Assembly (NCBI RefSeq): GCF_000224145.3
Contig: NC_020167.2
Location: 1,602,690 to 1,666,689 of the forward strand
Length of the DNA: 64,000 nucleotides
Direction: 5' to 3'
Source of the DNA: Ciona intestinalis
Taxonomy: Eukaryota; Chordata; Ascidiacea; Phlebobranchia; Cionidae
The position numbers and the translations under genes were made by a program. Position 1 is the first letter of the stretch. Each line of letters opens with the position of its first letter. The notes under the pieces are model-generated. The model saw only the letters and a list, made by a program, of their open reading frames with translations. It had not been told where the DNA came from and did no database searches. Below are positions 1 to 21,901 of the stretch, piece by piece.

Positions 1-118
1 GACAACCCATTAGATATATTTTTAAAATTACCAGGTATTACTCAGCTGCACTGGGATGGCTAAAAATCCACACTTAAAAAGCAAAGCTAAAATAAACAAG
101 TAAAATATTTCTACTTAC

Positions 119-2828
119 TGTATTGTTGTCGTTATTAGCATACATGTAAAATGGTTTTGCTACTTTTGGAAAGTTGATGATAAACACTGGTGTTAATCCA
201 AAATGTTTAACCAGGAAAGATTCCTGGTCAGTGTTAAAATCATCTCCCCAAACCGGAGCTGCTGTTGTTAATTTGTGTGAATTCTTCTGCAGTATTTCAA
301 GTGCCTCAGAATACGGAATTCTAGAAACATTAAAAAGTTGTGTGACCATTATAAAGTTTAAATGTGTCTATGCAGGAACTGATACTGATAGCAAAAGTTT
401 TTTGTGAAATTTTCTTTTTCTGTTTCTGAATATTTCATGTAAAGATCATCAAATGAACTTTTTATTTTAAAGGTTATGTAAAATCAATCAAGTGCAAAAA
501 AATTCAAATAATGAACATTAAGTTACAAAACCTGCCTTCGAAAGAAATATTGCACGAACGTCTAAATTTTAAACGTACAGTTTGAAGCAACTTACATTAA
601 ACAATTCTGAAACAAGTTCTTATTACCTTACATAATTACTGCATGTTGCATTCTTAACAGCTTTATGATGTTGAGGGGGAATATCCTTGTAACCGTCATC
701 AAATTTCTTTAGTGGGACACTTTGCACCCGTTCAATGCAAAATTTGATGCTGTCTTCTATAAGGTCAAGAATTTCATGCAAATCCTGAATGTAAAGTATG
801 TTGATTATTGTAGGAAAACATGACAGTAATACAAATATTTCATCACTCCTAGGATAATATGCTTCGGATGTTTCTTAGTATTTAAATTTAAAATTTTCAT
901 TTTAGGTATATATTTACACAGCATGAAAAATTGGTTGTTATTTTCACGAAATAATGCAGATCATATCAAGGCCAACAGCTCACCTGTGTAAAAGCCACCT
1001 CCACTTCCAGCATCCTGAACTCGCTCAGATGTTTCCTTGATATTCCATGCTCGGCACGGAACACAGGACTTAAGGTGTAAACACTGCCGAGAGACATCGC
1101 GCATGCTTCCAGATGCATTTGACCCGATACAGTTAAATAGGCAGGTTTATTAAAAAAATGATTTTCAGAGTTCTCCATATCAGTGTTTGTGGATGTGTCG
1201 GATTTTATGCTGAAGAGTTCGCCAGCACCCTCACAGTCACTCAAAGTGATGATGGGAGTGTGCACGTGTGTAAAACCTTCATTCTGTGGTGAAAAATGTT
1301 AAGTGTATTTATTGTTAGGTGTAATTTTTTTAAACTTAAATGGTATTCTTTTTAAGCAAGCATACAATAATAAATAATATAAGAAGTTTTTTTTTTTTTT
1401 AAAATAAGTATTGCAAAATAATTGTGTTTGTCTCAGATGTAACAAGAAGTTAGGATTTGATAAAACATAAACAGTTGCACTTAAAGTATTGTCGATATGT
1501 ATAAACAGTGCATGTAGATAAAACAACACGTGGCATGTTTGTATTACAAAGCCAAAGCTAATTAAACCTGAAAGAATTCATGAAATAACATTTCTAGTTG
1601 ATTCCGGAGTTTAAATGCGTTAATCATGGATGTTCTCCTCATTCGAAGATGCGGGTAGCTCCTCAGATGTTGCATATCATGAGGAGTGTGTTTCAGAAAT
1701 GGATAAGTCTAATGAATGTTAAAAGTATTTGGAAAACACTTCTTTTAAAAGCTTAAAATTCAATGTTATTAAGTAAATTGTATGTTATATAATGCATCAT
1801 ATTCATTACACTAAATATGCTAAAAAGTCTAAAATACAATTAAGATTCATAACTGCAAAGTAACGTAGTATTTTAAAACTACAACCTAGGAAAAGTCATT
1901 AGACTCCGTAAGTTTAATATACAAAATAAACATGTTCACATATAATAAAATGCAGTCATATAAAAAGTCACATATAATAAAATGCATGCAGAATGAAATA
2001 CAATCAATTTTTAATATTAATGCAACAACAAAACATCTTACTTCTGGATCACAAGGTCCAACAACTTGAATTTCTTCACACACCATCTCAATCTTGTTCA
2101 CATTCAAATCAGTTTCAACAAATGTACCGTTGGCTGATACTGCAGCACCATTCTGCAGCTGGCTAAAGTTATAACAGAACCAAAAATAATAAAAGGACAA
2201 ACCACCCAAAAACAGTACAGTTTTGCAGCATGACCCGAGAAAACCCATTTTTTAAATCTATGGTGCAAGTGAAGAACCCTCTAGTAGGTTGGGAGGTGTT
2301 AAAGATTTGTAGTTAACCTACATACATTTAAGTTTTTTTGTAAGTGTTCAAGAAAAATAGAACTGCTATAATTGCAATTGCAGTCAAAGGCTGTCTGAAC
2401 CTCAAGTATGAAGTATCTAGCCATAAAATAGTGTCCAACAAACCAAGTTCAGAAGCATTAACTTATGGGAAATATTTACAAACATTAATAGCTTACCTAT
2501 TGAACATATGTGAAGGCAATACGACTTGCAAAGGGTTCAATGACGTTCCGTCCACAATATCAACGAACATAAAGTTCTTGTGTTTTCGTATTGATTGCAC
2601 CCAACCCTTTGAATAGCATGTGGTAATACAAAAAAATGTGAGAAGGAAAATACCTATCAGTACATAGGAAAGCCAGCATATGCTATGCGTATATTGTTAT
2701 CAAAATCTATGTTGCACCTGGATCCATCCGTTTTGAGAAACTGCTTCTCCGTTAACAACATCTTTGATTTTAAAACGTTTTAGAGCTGTAGTAACAGTAC
2801 TGTAGCTAAGCTTGCACAGACGAAACAT
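119..2828 (-). CDS. NARS2: Mitochondrial asparaginyl-tRNA synthetase (3'-partial, 7 exons visible)
   Basis: Class II aminoacyl-tRNA synthetase that charges mitochondrial tRNA-Asn. Exons: 2718-2828, 2497-2606, 2042-2162, 1568-1708, 984-1283, 627-784, 119-320, all with GT/AG borders and matching phases. The first exon starts MFRLCKLSYSTVTTALKR, a basic leader suited to mitochondrial import. Exons 1-3 carry the OB-fold anticodon-binding domain (GWVQSIRKHKNFMF; DGTSLNPLQVV). Exons 4-5 open the catalytic core: LRSYPHLRMR, then HTPIITLSDCEGAGELF (motif 1 region), AYLTVSGQMHLE and the motif 2 stretch FRAEHGISRKHLSEFRMLE. Exon 7 has WGDDFNTDQESFLVKHFG and PFYMYAN. The motif 3 part (GxGxGxER) is not present, so the gene continues beyond position 1. 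Gly-Trp-aromatic-Gln occurs at both the end of exon 1 and the start of exon 2 (see findings). Homology is from memory of vertebrate NARS2; confidence is high. Confidence 0.93.
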
Positions 2829-3684
2829 CAGATAAAGTGGTGCGCCACTTATTAGTTAGCTTATAAAGCAAACAAAACGAAGTTCGAAAATCAAGACAAT
2901 CCCACAACAAAAATCCCGTGAAATTTAGGGGGAATCCCCTCCGCTAGGACACACGCTTTAAAGTGTAAAAGCTATAAGACCAAAGACAGATTTATAAAGC
3001 TAAGTACATAAAACTGTATACCAGCTGTGATGATACACTGAGAACTTATTTAAACTATGAAAATAGCAGTAGTAAAAGTATGGTTAATAGCAACAAATTC
3101 TGCTCACGTGACGTAACAAAATCACATCAATAATTACACAAAAAAATGAAGAACAAATGCACGAATTAAAAAATTGAGACGTGTGGAAACGACCATGGAA
3201 AAGAACAACTACTTGCGTGCTTAACAAGAACAACTGATTGCCGAAAAGGGATCTATATGGCCACTGACGTACTCAAAAACAAAGTGAATAAAAGCAATCG
3301 AAGCACACCCAAAAATACATAAAACCAACAAACAACAAAACAAATAAACAGTGATATTGCGTTACGCACTGAGCAATGCGTGTTTTTTTTAAATTAGGTT
3401 GTTGTTCGAACTGGTGACCCTTTGTTGTTCGTACCACGAAGCAGCCAAGCTAATGTTAACTTAAACCATAGTTAAATATTTATCCTCGTCTTACCAATGA
3501 CCCAAATAGTTACTGCTAGACTGTGCAGAAAATAGATTGACATTATGAAGGCGAAGAAAGCAGAAATTTAGCAGCATTGTAGCAGCCAAGAACTGATTTG
3601 TTCTTCTTAATGTCCTTGACTGCTAATGTTTCGGAGACTTGGACTTATTTTTGCACTTATTTTTAGAAATTCGATATTATAGAA
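2829..3684. other. Intergenic, shared upstream region of two divergent genes
   Basis: About 850 bp between the start codons of NARS2 (minus) and the C-type lectin (plus), so both promoters should lie here. The sequence is AT-rich with homopolymer runs. A CACGTGACGTAA stretch near 3105-3116 combines an E-box and a CRE half site. I see no RNA gene or repeat of the families found elsewhere. Confidence 0.5.
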
Positions 3685-4328
3685 ATGTTTTTGTCGAAAG
3701 TATTTTCTCTTGTGCTTCTGATTGGTCTGCTGCATGTAGTTGTACAGGCGGAGTACTCATGGTACGGACCTGGAAACGGTTATGTCTATTTTGTTATAAA
3801 CACCAATATGGACTACGATGAAGCTGAATCGCAATGTAGAATATACGGAGCCACCCTTGCAGTTCAGGGACCCAAGGACAGAAAAACGATGAAGTAAAGT
3901 GCTTGACTGCATGTAATGCTTGAAAAGTTATACAAAAACTTCACGAAAACTGTCAAAGTATATTAATGATATAGCATATACTTATAACGGTATGGTCAGC
4001 TTTAATTAATTATAATTAAAAATATAATCTGGAAATCGTATCATATCAACCGTTTCACTATCTTTGCAGAAAAATTAACGAGCGATTGCCGGTCACTACA
4101 CGCGAAGCTTACTGGATTGGTCTCACTGATCGAGTGACCAACGGTCAGTTTATTTGGGGAGACGGCACCCCATTAACCAACAAACAAAAGAACTGGCGGG
4201 TAAATGAACCGAGCAATTATGGAGGCTACGAAGACTGCGTGGGTGAAAACTTTTCTCATTCTCTAAAGTGGAACGACTATCCTTGCGATTACGGAGAGCT
4301 ATATGCACTATGCGAACGTCCAGAGTAA
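3685..4328 (+). CDS. Secreted C-type lectin domain protein
   Basis: Two coding exons, 3685-3893 and 4070-4328, join in phase to 155 residues. The start is the first ATG followed by a clear signal peptide (MFLSKVFSLVLLIGLLHVVV, cleavage likely after VQA). The rest is a single short-form C-type lectin domain: YDEAESQCRIYGATLAV, the WIGL core (AYWIGLTD), FIWGDGTPL, and four disulfide cysteines in canonical order (CRIYG, EDCV, YPCD, ALCE). The calcium/sugar site reads NEPS rather than mannose-type EPN, and the WND motif is present. Such small lectins are common in tunicate immunity and adhesion; ligand and role here are unknown. A candidate poly(A) signal AATAAA lies at 4488-4493. Confidence 0.9.
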
Positions 4329-5451
4329 AATTTTTCCTGTTAAAAATGCCATATTGAACAATTAGCTTAAAAATATAATTTACATATACACTACGCAATA
4401 TGTTTTAAACAAAGCGTGTAAGCCATTTACGGGTATACAGATGGACGTTAATTGTAAACTGGACTCGAAAAGAGTACCGTTTTAATTAATAAAAATGGTA
4501 TTTTTAGTATAGCACCGGTTCGCGTTTCGCAGTGTGTTATTGAGTGCAGTTAGTAATTAAGGCGGAGTGTCCCAGTTAAACATTTCCCGATGTGATATTT
4601 TTCGGTTCAAAATACTTTGTGTGTGACACCCATCTTGTGTATGTAGTTCATACATTTTATTTTGTTATACAATATTGAAACAAATATACGCTTGTCATGT
4701 ATACAGAATAGCGTAAGAACACAGAATATAATGGAATCATTCGTTATACAAAGCACAGCTTTAGGTTTTAACTAATTGCAACGTTTACACAGTACACCTA
4801 TGTACAAATATTGCGCTATAAGATAATACAGTTTATATGTGGCAGCTGGATTCCGTATACGGCGCTTATTTGACAAAGTGCCATTGCAAATTATACTGTA
4901 CACGTTGTTTTTAATTGATTCAAAATTACATTTCCGGTTGACCTGTGACCAAAATAGCTAGCTCTTATTGATTCTTGTACGTCATAGTGGCAAGCATTAT
5001 TGTGCGGGTGGTATTATAATTGTTAAACGTGCCACCCCACAGCTAATAAGTTAAACCACGAACAGCTTGTAAGGCAAGGCTTAGCACATTTAGTGGTCTG
5101 TTCAATCGATAGCCTTGCAATATTCGTGTAGTAATATATCAGCAGTCGTAAGGTCAGGTAGGTACTCTTGTCTACTATATATATATATAGTAGGGAGAGG
5201 GAAGGGACATCTTTTATTGTGCTTTCTCGTCCTATTCGGAAGTAAACAAAGAACATTCAAAGAATTATAAAACCGTATTCTAATGACTCCCATAGACTGT
5301 TGTTATTGGTTTAAAACACGACCAGAATATTTGAATATTATGTGCTAATGGTCATCTTACCCCACAGTACTTATACGTTCTGTGTTATACCGGTTAGATT
5401 TTAACAAGATCGGTTTCAAATATTCAGATGTTTATACACACGGTAAGAATT
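4329..5451. other. Intergenic between lectin and KCTD gene (tail to tail)
   Basis: Holds the lectin 3' flank with its poly(A) signal, then AT-rich unique-looking sequence, and one diverged ~190-bp TIR element near 5186-5373. No reading frame here resembles a known protein. Confidence 0.5.
5186..5373. mobile_element. TIR-MITE copy 1 (diverged)
   Basis: Member of the ~190-bp family seen throughout the window. It begins TAGTAGGG-type, carries the internal TTTACT/AAACAAAGAACATTCAAAGAATTATAAAACC block, and ends CATCTTACCCCACAGTA. It is flanked by a TATA run. Confidence 0.8.
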
Positions 5452-8368
5452 CTAATCAAGAGGACCGTCCTCTTCGCTAAGTCCTCTATAAAACAAATAC
5501 TCGTTGTAGGTGGTCCACTGCTTAAACTCCTTTGATAAAGAGGGGAGAGATTTGGTTCCGCTGGAAGAGGACGTCACCAACTTAAAACCTCGGCTCGCCA
5601 GCTTTTCAAACGCAAGCTCCAAGTAATTGTGGGTTAGGTAGTAACGGCAAGTATAACCTTCCGATGGGTGGCGCTCGGGGTCTCGACTATCGTTCAATTC
5701 CTGCTGGAAGACCTAAAACAGCAAGGCTAGTTTTGTGAATTGGTTCAAATATGGTGAAATCAATACCGATACAGCTGTTGTGTTATTTAAGTATATGGCA
5801 ACGTTTAAATAAATTATCACATATTTTGTGTTAAATAGGTAAAGAAGCAATGTAAAAGAGATCTATAGTTCATTTTGATTACTTATTAGCTGAGAGTATA
5901 TAAATTTCTTCATTTGATCAATGAAAGCGCTGCATACGAATTCCCTTATCATATATATTCGCATCGCCTTCCTTCGGAGAAAAAGTGAATACCTTTAATC
6001 AAGAAAATTCGATTTGGGTTTATATCGTGACCGCGTCCTAAGCGCCTTTTATCTAATATACGATTCCTGTAGCGGCGCAAAATGCATTTGATGCGCGATA
6101 AACGAGTCAGAGATTGGCAGACGAGCGTCGCTTTTAATTATTTGACGCGGTTGAGGCTCGAGCAGCAGAACTAGATCGATAGAGGTTACGTTGGTGTGAC
6201 ATCGCGGCATCGATCCTGTGCAAGGTGATGCCATTTAAATGATGCTGCCTAGTTTAAAACGCAGCCTTTGGAGATCAATAACACAACCGTCGTTGCAATT
6301 CGGCGCTTCAATATATTGTTTGGTTCACGGGAACAATCGTATTAAGTCCGTCACATTCGCACTACATTTGTTCTGTTAACTTTGTGTTGAGTCTATCGGG
6401 AAAGTACAGCCACCAGGACGTGTTGGGAAGAGGGCGAAACAGTGTATGTTCTTTCTTTTTACTTTTCTCATACATGATTCACGTTCAACATGGTGTATTA
6501 CCACAGATCAGCGTTATAACGATTCGGCGCAAGCATTTTAAATTTTAATTTTTTAATTGAGTCGATGGATGATCATTTTTAGAAAATAGTGCGGTGCGCT
6601 GTTAATTACTTTTTATTATTGTCATTTGACACATTATTTGTCGTTTAAAAACGTATTAACCTGACGCCCACTTATTAGCGTAAATTGGCAAATCTGTAGG
6701 ATCGATATGGTAGGGTGGGGAAGATGGGACACTTTTGGCCCATAGAATACCCAAATATCGTGATGGTGTTTTTAAGAATTAACAACAATCTGTATGCTGG
6801 AAATCGTGAGACTACTTTTATAATTCTTTAAATGTTCTTTGTTTACTATACCAAATGGGACGGGAAAATACAAAAAAAAGTGTCCCATCTTTCCCCACTC
6901 TACTATATATTTTCAAAATATACGCCAGCTGTTAGAAACCAAAAAACTATTTATATCGTGTTAGTATTTCTCTTCCGCTGAAGGATAGGTTTTACTATTT
7001 CGTGATGAGCGTCTAACAGCCATCATCACGTTCGTGTTACCGCGTTGTAAAACGTAGAAAGAATATAACTTCTTCTTTTTTACCAAGAAGAATTATATTC
7101 TTTCTTGTGTATATACACCATGCCCTTAGCATTTCCGACGCCTCTGTCAAATGCAAATCTTTTGATGAGAAAATTATAACTTCGGCGCTTATCTTATGGT
7201 GGTAGCAACATAACCACTTTCGTTTCCTATAAGGAACATCTCACGTTGTTTTAAATGACGCATCCGGCGATTCAACTGAATAAGCTGAAGAATGGTGTAG
7301 CTATACCACTGTGTGGGTGCTTTTTAATGTGTCTGCGGTAAACAATACCGGTTTAAAGGGCCTCTTTACCGTTATCGATTTAATTAAACACATTTTGAAT
7401 TCGTTATTGTACATCGTTCATGTCTCATTGAAATAACTCTATGTCAGTTGCCTATGCACGGTTTGTTTACTTTTCTACCTCTTTAGCAACGTCGGATCTT
7501 CCTGAGACTGTAATTCTTGTTATTCGTCGAAATTTTGAAATGTCAGTTGATCGTCCATCGCTGGTTGAAGTGTATGAACCTCTATAACCGATGGTGATAA
7601 AGAAGGGACCTTTCTCCCAAAGGTCAGTCTTTAAACGGTTCTGCCTTTCATAACTGCAAATGCGTTCAATTAAAATGAAATAATGGCTTGAGAATTTATA
7701 CCCATGCGATAAATATACAGACACACATACAAATATATATTGCGGCCGAATGAACTTACCAAATGTCAGTCCCGTTTCCTCCTATGGTCAAAGAAGGCGC
7801 CGAAGCAGCCGACGGAGGTGGCCACCGTTTAGAGACGAATCGCTTGACTACTCTGTTCGGGCTTACTGAATCCGATTTCTAAAGCAAGAAAATATAGTTT
7901 GATATTGTAGACAAAACAATTCAAGGATTTGTTTGTATAGACTGATAGCCAAGCACTTACCAGGAATTGAGGCACAGTGTCGTCAGAAGACTCGGTGCGA
8001 CATATCGTAATCTCAAGCTTGCCGAGTTCTTTAACCAAATCCTCAAGTCCATAAAACTCAGCATCAAGACGAAGCCTGTACCGAACTGCGGCATCCGGTA
8101 CAAGCTTATGAAGACTAAGATCGCCTTTTCCTCTTAAATAGTCCAAAATATAGCGAAAGTTTTCACCGTCGCGGTCCACAAACAACCGGTCGTCTTCGTC
8201 ACGTACGTAGCCTTCCATGTCCAATTTTAAGTCGTTTTGTTGGAAGCTTTTTGCCGCCATTGCCAAGCTTGAAGTGGCACATTTGTTGGTTAATGTTTTG
8301 AGCGTTGTTGTATAGTGGTGACCGCCAACGCTCAGTTTAATAACGCTGTTTGGGTTACTTCCGCTCAT
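5452..8368 (-). CDS. KCTD8/12/16: KCTD8/12/16-like BTB protein, GABA-B receptor auxiliary subunit family
   Basis: Four exons, 7961-8368, 7760-7878, 7479-7653 and 5452-5712, join in phase to 320 residues (human KCTD12 is about 325). Exon 1 encodes the BTB/T1 domain (IKLSVGGHHYTTTLKTL; LFVDRDGENFRYILDYLRG; AEFYGLEDLVKEL). Exon 2 is a Ser/Pro/Lys-rich linker. Exons 3-4 encode the H1 domain that defines the KCTD8/12/16 branch: FFITIGYRGSYTS, FRRITRITVSGRSDVAKEV, LNDSRDPERHPSEGYTCRYY, LAFEKLASRGFKLV and WTTYNEYLFYRG. In vertebrates these proteins bind the GABA-B2 tail through the BTB domain and shape G-protein signalling; that role here is inferred. The ATG at 8366-8368 is chosen because it directly precedes the BTB fold. 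The last intron (5713-7478) contains a MITE and a long hairpin. Confidence 0.93.
6706..6908. mobile_element. TIR-MITE copy 2, in last intron of the KCTD gene
   Basis: Good copy: starts TAGGGTGGGGAAGATGGGAC and ends with its inverted complement GTCCCATCTTTCCCCACTC, flanked by ATATGG and TACTATATA. It keeps the shared internal GATGGTGTTTTTAA/AACAACAATC core. Confidence 0.9.
7056..7105. repeat. Long hairpin-forming inverted repeat
   Basis: Left arm 7056-7075 (AGAAAGAATATAACTTCTTC) and right arm 7087-7105 are complementary except for one bulge or mismatch, with an 11-base T-rich loop. It lies in the last KCTD intron. Confidence 0.8.
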
Positions 8369-10786
8369 TCTTAAAGACCACGAACTTATTCTTATAGTTA
8401 ACCAGGCACGGTGTAAAGCAGAACTGACTGACACACGAATATAGCTGTAAACTAAAGACCCGGTCGCCTAAAATCTGCGAATCAAGAACTAGGGTTCATA
8501 TAGAGTTCGCTTCGCCTGATTATACTTGATCCAATTACATTCAATAAACATGTAGGATATGATTGTGCTTAATCTTATTTGAAGGGTATACGTGACTATA
8601 TATCTCCCTGTTTACTTTCACAAGCCGCTGGGCGCTTCTGCATATTCCATGAGACGTTATATAAAAATGTCAATATATCCCGGCAGGTCGTCCACCTTAT
8701 CTTACGCGGCGACGGTATAAAGGCTACCTAGCATTTTAAATATTGATTACTCTTCTCGCTGGTAGCATCCAGGTAAATAGGAGCGGAACGATTCTAACCA
8801 AGCGTCTGAATCTTGCATACACCGGACATACGTAGCTGATACGGTGCAGACAATTCCTTGTGACGCATACAAGCCTATATGAATACTGCTGGCTGGCCCG
8901 GTACACACAGTTCGCGTGAAAACTAAACTGAGCGCGTGCAAGCAGGGCGTGCACACGCGCGGGTCTTTCTTTATACAATCCTGGCTAATCAACTGTATCA
9001 TTCCAACTAGTGCCGGGTTGTATGCAAATTTAGAGTTGAAAACGGTAAATTCGGATCTTTTAAATGAGATGACTTGACGGTTGTTTGTTGACACGAAAAC
9101 GCCTGCGCTTTACATGTAGCACGTTTTAAGAAATAGGCAGGCATAAACATAAATGTTTTACCGTAGTATACTTAAGTCACTTTAGTATACTATGGTTTTA
9201 GATTAACAAAGCTTAAGATGGTTTAGGAAATCAAACTGGAATTTCCTCCCTAACTATTTTGTGGCTGTTAATTTAGCAAGAGAAAGTACCCATTGTCAAA
9301 ATATATCAAAATTTAAACGTAATTCATTTTATAGAAATAAAACTCTGTCTAAACGAATCCATTTATGCGCTCGACTTTAAGATGCATAGTTACTGGCTTC
9401 ATTTTCTGCATTTAAAACACGTTTTACGATTTGAACATTTTGTAGATGTGTTATCATCTCTACATTAAAGTTCTTGGCACTTTACGAATGTTGGTACGTG
9501 TTTATTTTCAATTTCGATGAAAAGTTTCATCAAAATGTAATTCCGAATTTACTTGTTCAAACTTGTATGAGCATCTACCCTAGGGGCAGTATTTATGCAA
9601 GGTATGTCCCGCGTGGTGGCAGCCACGTGCCAGTAAAACCGAAACGGTTTAGCTATTAAATTTAATAACATTGTTAATTCCGTAATGTTTCTGCGATTTA
9701 CACTTACCGGTTTAACACGATAACTTATTGTACACAAAAAGGTAGAAATGCTTTCTGTAGTTAAAATCAAACAGGTCAGAACGCAGGGATGCTGTGACAT
9801 ACGCTACAGAACTGGATCATTACATCAAGATTTATTAAAAACACAGCTTTTTGTTCCTTCTCCCGAAAGTTTTATTTATTCTTTTGGTACTCGGCAGCTA
9901 ACAAACATGCAAACACACTTTTTATAATTTAATACAGAAACTTACTTTTAACGTTGCCAATATGTATGGAGCAAACATCCGTAGACATTCACATGAACTT
10001 GTGCTTGTTGCGAGCCGTATATTGGTTTGTTTTACTTGTCAGTGTACGGAATGTTGTAATACCAGTAATGCAATCAGCTCTATTAAACTGTACAGAAAAC
10101 ATGCGTTACATTAATGGAACGATCAATTACGTATAGTAGAGTGGGGGAAGATGGGACACATTTAGTACATATTGTCTAAATATACTGATCGTATTTCAAA
10201 CAATTAATAACGGTATACGGGAGTCGTGAGGATACGGTTTTAAAATTCTTCGAATGTTTTTTGCTTACTACCAAACGGGATGAGAAAATCGAATAAAAAG
10301 GTGTCCCGTCTTACCCCATTCTACTCTATATATACCTCACATCTAACATTAACTTTTTATTATCTGTTAATAGTCGGTACTTAATTGCTTATTTTGCAAT
10401 GACTAACTGTTTCAGGATCTAAGTTGAGACTCGACATTTATAAATATGTGTTGTATTGTTTATTTCACTTCAAACTATACTGTTACACTTCTATACTCTT
10501 CAGATAGGTAGAACACACGTGGTCAAACGAAGTCATCTTTTTATCTGAACACGGCATGAAAACAACCACGTTTAACTCTTGACACGACACAGAATGTTCT
10601 TGCCTTGGAGACGAAAGAAGTAATTAGCGTGGGAGTAAATTGAGAGGTTAGAGGAGCAGCGCATACGGCTCTAGGTGCATAACGCGCCCATTGACGAAGA
10701 CACTCCATCACTACCACCTCATACGAACTTTTACTAGCCTGTATTTACTGCTTCACAATCATTTCAAAACAAAATAATCTCAAACA
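8369..10786. other. Intergenic between KCTD gene start and end of polycystin-like gene
   Basis: About 2.4 kb. It should contain the KCTD promoter (right of 8368) and the 3' flank of the polycystin-like gene. One MITE copy lies at 10132-10330. I searched both strands for the missing polycystin channel half and found nothing resembling it. The short reading frames here (for example 8747-9094 and 9549-9800 minus) match no family I recognise. Confidence 0.5.
10132..10330. mobile_element. TIR-MITE copy 3
   Basis: Starts TATAGTAGAGTGGGGGAAGA and ends GTGTCCCGTCTTACCCCATT then CTACTCTATATATA. Internal block conserved (TTGCTTACTACCAAACGGGA). Confidence 0.9.
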
Positions 10787-21145
<10,359 letters not shown>

Positions 21146-21901
21146 TTCCAAAAGCAGGCTTTACTTGTTAATTGATCTTTGTTGTGACGTTGCTGGAAAA
21201 TGTTGTTCTGTAGTGAAACGTTTTCTCTGTAAATATAAAAGATATAAACAAACAAAGATAAGTTTGACATCACTATAATTGCAATTGTTTCAAGACAGTA
21301 CAAATAATTATATAATATCAGCAATTTGTTTGGAGTTTTATTTTTATAAAGCACTGGTACACAACTCAAGCTAGATTCCCACGGCATAGTTCGCCGTGTG
21401 ACTTCGTCCACGTGAAACAGAATAACCAAATGTTCACAACCATAGCTGGACCGCAAAAAATGTAATAATTTTTTTCATTTGCTGTTATCTTTGGTGTCTA
21501 TTGAGATCGAAATCTAAACCTTTTCAAAGGCTTACAACTTCTTCTGCAGATAGCTTTCTTGGTTTTCACATTGTAACCGTCTTGACTCCACGTTTCAAAA
21601 CTTTCCTTACGACTTTCCTTTCCTTAAAACTTTCCTTACGTTTACTTAATTAGAAATTTCGAATGCAATAACAGAGAACATTTAATTTTTTTTAAATAAA
21701 AGTAAGGTGCAGATTAATAATGTATACATGTAACATTACTACTATGAAAAGAAGAATGTGTAAATAGAGCACTATTATAAATTTCGTTATACTGTAACGT
21801 TAACAAACTACATTGTAAAATAGGAATTAGTCTAATATTTTCTTGCCCTGAAGCAGTAAGCAATTTACTAAAACAAAATATATTTGTATAAAAAATCTTC
21901 C
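21146..21901. other. Intergenic between polycystin-like start and DUOX stop
   Basis: About 755 bp on a head-to-tail minus-strand pair. It should hold the polycystin-like promoter and the DUOX 3' flank. AT-rich; a TTCCCACG match (Su(H)-type octamer) occurs at 21376-21383. Nothing else recognised. Confidence 0.5.

Noticed and set aside
3360-3440. Possible tRNA around TTGTTCGAACTGGTGACCC
   Set aside because: No matching acceptor or D stem; base pairing fails.
8747-9094. 115-codon minus frame upstream of the KCTD gene
   Set aside because: No domain or convincing membrane/signal pattern; probably chance.
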